From the NCBI GenBank assembly GCA_024227235.1, contig JAAEKY010000517.1:1-42710 (forward strand): a stretch of DNA of 42,710 nucleotides, read 5' to 3'. Within the stretch, counting starts at the first letter, position 1, and each line of letters opens with the position of its first letter. The stretch comes from Desulfobacteraceae bacterium. GTDB lineage: Bacteria > Desulfobacterota > Desulfobacteria > Desulfobacterales > Desulfobacteraceae. Made by a program: the position numbers and the translations under genes. Shown here piece after piece: positions 41,840 through 42,710 of this stretch. The notes beneath the pieces are model-generated. The model worked only from the letters and a program-made list of their open reading frames with translations. It was not told where the DNA came from and ran no database searches.

Positions 41840-42710
41840 ATGAAGTCAAAATTTGATTTATCGATCTTAAAAACAATTTTAGAAACCACACCCAACCCTT
41901 ATGTTTTAAAAGATAAAAATTGTATCTACGTTTATGCTAATAAGGCATTTTCTGATTTTTTAGGCAAGGATATACAAGATATTATCGGCAAGACGGATTA
42001 CGACTTATTTCCTGAAGAAGAAGCAGAAAAATACATTATCGGTGACAAAGCCGTGATGTCTGGTGGGGAGCAACAACAAGAAGAGTGGAAAGTACAAGGG
42101 GATACTGGTGTTAAGTGGTTACAAGTACTTAAAACACCCGTACTCGATAAAGAAAATATGGTTGTTGGTCTTCTTTGTTCTGTTACAGACATTTCAAAAC
42201 TCAAACGATCTGAAGAGATGCTTCATGAAAATGAAGAAAACTTTCGAGCATTAATAGAGACAATAGATGATATTGTTCTGGTAGGTAACCCCGATGGCAG
42301 TATCATATATTCAAACCCTGCAGCTTCATTAAAATTAGGTTATAACCAAAAGGAGCTGTGTAAATTGAAAATAATTGATTTACATCCTCCTTATTTACGG
42401 AAGGAAGCTGCCTTTATTGTATCCGAGATGATCAGCGGTAACCAGGATGTATGTCCACTGCCTGTATTAGGGAAAAATGGCAACCTCATTCTTGTTGAAA
42501 CACGTGTCTGGCTTGGCAAGTGGAACGGCATAGACTGCATTTTCGGCATATCAAAAGATCTAAGCAAAGAACAGGAAGCTTTGCAGAAATTCGACCAGAT
42601 CTTCAGGATGAATCCGGCGTTGATGGCAGTGAACAAAATTCCAGATCAGACGTTCACTGATGTTAATGATGCCTTTCTGCAAACACTTGGCTATTCCAAA
42701 GAGGAGATCA
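41840..42710 (+). CDS. Multi-PAS sensor protein, 5' portion
   Basis: The gene starts at ATG 41840 (GGGAAAGTGAAGT upstream) and is cut by the window end after about 290 residues. No signal peptide or membrane helix is seen, so it looks cytoplasmic. Three PAS domains are visible: residues about 8-125 (TPNPYVLKDKNCIYVYAN, ending LCSVTDISKLKRSEEML), about 130-250 (NFRALIETIDDIVLVGNPDG, ending FGISKDLSKEQEALQK) and a third beginning near 254 (IFRMNPALMAVNK, FTDVNDAFLQTLGYSKEEI). Proteins of this build usually end in a histidine kinase, GGDEF or similar output domain, which lies beyond the window. Confidence 0.88.
   Translation, partial: MKSKFDLSILKTILETTPNPYVLKDKNCIYVYANKAFSDFLGKDIQDIIGKTDYDLFPEEEAEKYIIGDKAVMSGGEQQQEEWKVQGDTGVKWLQVLKTPVLDKENMVVGLLCSVTDISKLKRSEEMLHENEENFRALIETIDDIVLVGNPDGSIIYSNPAASLKLGYNQKELCKLKIIDLHPPYLRKEAAFIVSEMISGNQDVCPLPVLGKNGNLILVETRVWLGKWNGIDCIFGISKDLSKEQEALQKFDQIFRMNPALMAVNKIPDQTFTDVNDAFLQTLGYSKEEI

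Noticed and set aside
1-42710. CRISPR arrays, tRNA or rRNA genes, intact insertion sequences
   Set aside because: I found no regularly spaced repeats, no tRNA-like T-loop/acceptor pattern and no transposase gene by reading; a tRNA and repeat search would be needed to exclude weak cases.

Overview
The window is about 38-40% GC and looks like the chromosome of a strictly anaerobic, sulfate-reducer-like bacterium of the Desulfobacterales type (Desulfobacterota, former Deltaproteobacteria). The basis for this is inference from gene content and style: c-type cytochromes, a chemoreceptor with a heme-c motif, a VPxPG-type C-terminal sorting signal, a citramalate route to isoleucine, a UbiD-type decarboxylase of menaquinone style, and many membrane hybrid histidine kinases. 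I see no rRNA, tRNA, CRISPR array, prophage or intact insertion sequence.

Layout. (1) 1-5809: the 3' end of an Rhs/YD-repeat protein with a variable C-terminal tip, then a large secreted multidomain protein ending in calcium-binding repeats and a dockerin-like module. (2) 5967-13260, minus strand: a branched-chain amino acid operon ilvD-ilvB-ilvN-cimA-leuA. It is preceded by a promoter, a 27-residue leader peptide rich in Ile/Leu/Val, and a hairpin with a T-run, which together have the layout of a transcription attenuator. It ends at a strong intrinsic terminator. (3) 13305-17161: a divergent promoter, a hybrid kinase (HisKA-HATPase-REC-REC-Hpt) and an overlapping CheY-TPR response regulator. 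(4) 17158-17406: an imperfect terminal-inverted-repeat element lying exactly between two converging genes; the same repeat recurs at 19463-19512. (5) 17403-19349, minus strand: larB and a chromosomal ParM-like actin gene. (6) 19580-21337: cmoA-cmoB for wobble-uridine modification of tRNA. (7) 21547-24169: a frameshifted Lcl-domain/CTERM surface protein gene, a periplasmic transglutaminase-like protein and a histidine phosphatase. (8) 24279-28066: arginase overlapping a MrfA-type helicase fused to a MrfB-type exonuclease. (9) 28180-30336: a tetraheme cytochrome and a heme-motif chemoreceptor. (10) 30377-32697, minus strand: murJ-cobB. (11) 32911-38607: small membrane protein, PAS hybrid kinase, Tat lipoprotein M48 protease and UbiD decarboxylase. 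(12) 38687-42710: a REC-HATPase protein that lacks the phosphoacceptor His, an LUD-domain protein, a gene remnant, and the start of a multi-PAS sensor.

How the parts work together. The ilv-leu operon supplies all three branched-chain amino acids and appears to be controlled by translation of codons for those same amino acids. The cytochrome and chemoreceptor probably link periplasmic redox state to motility. The kinases, receptor and PAS protein make this a signal-transduction-rich segment. The strongest candidates for something not yet described are the attenuator, the repeat element shared by two intergenic sites, the His-less kinase, the helicase-nuclease fusion and the stand-alone ParM with its charged tail.
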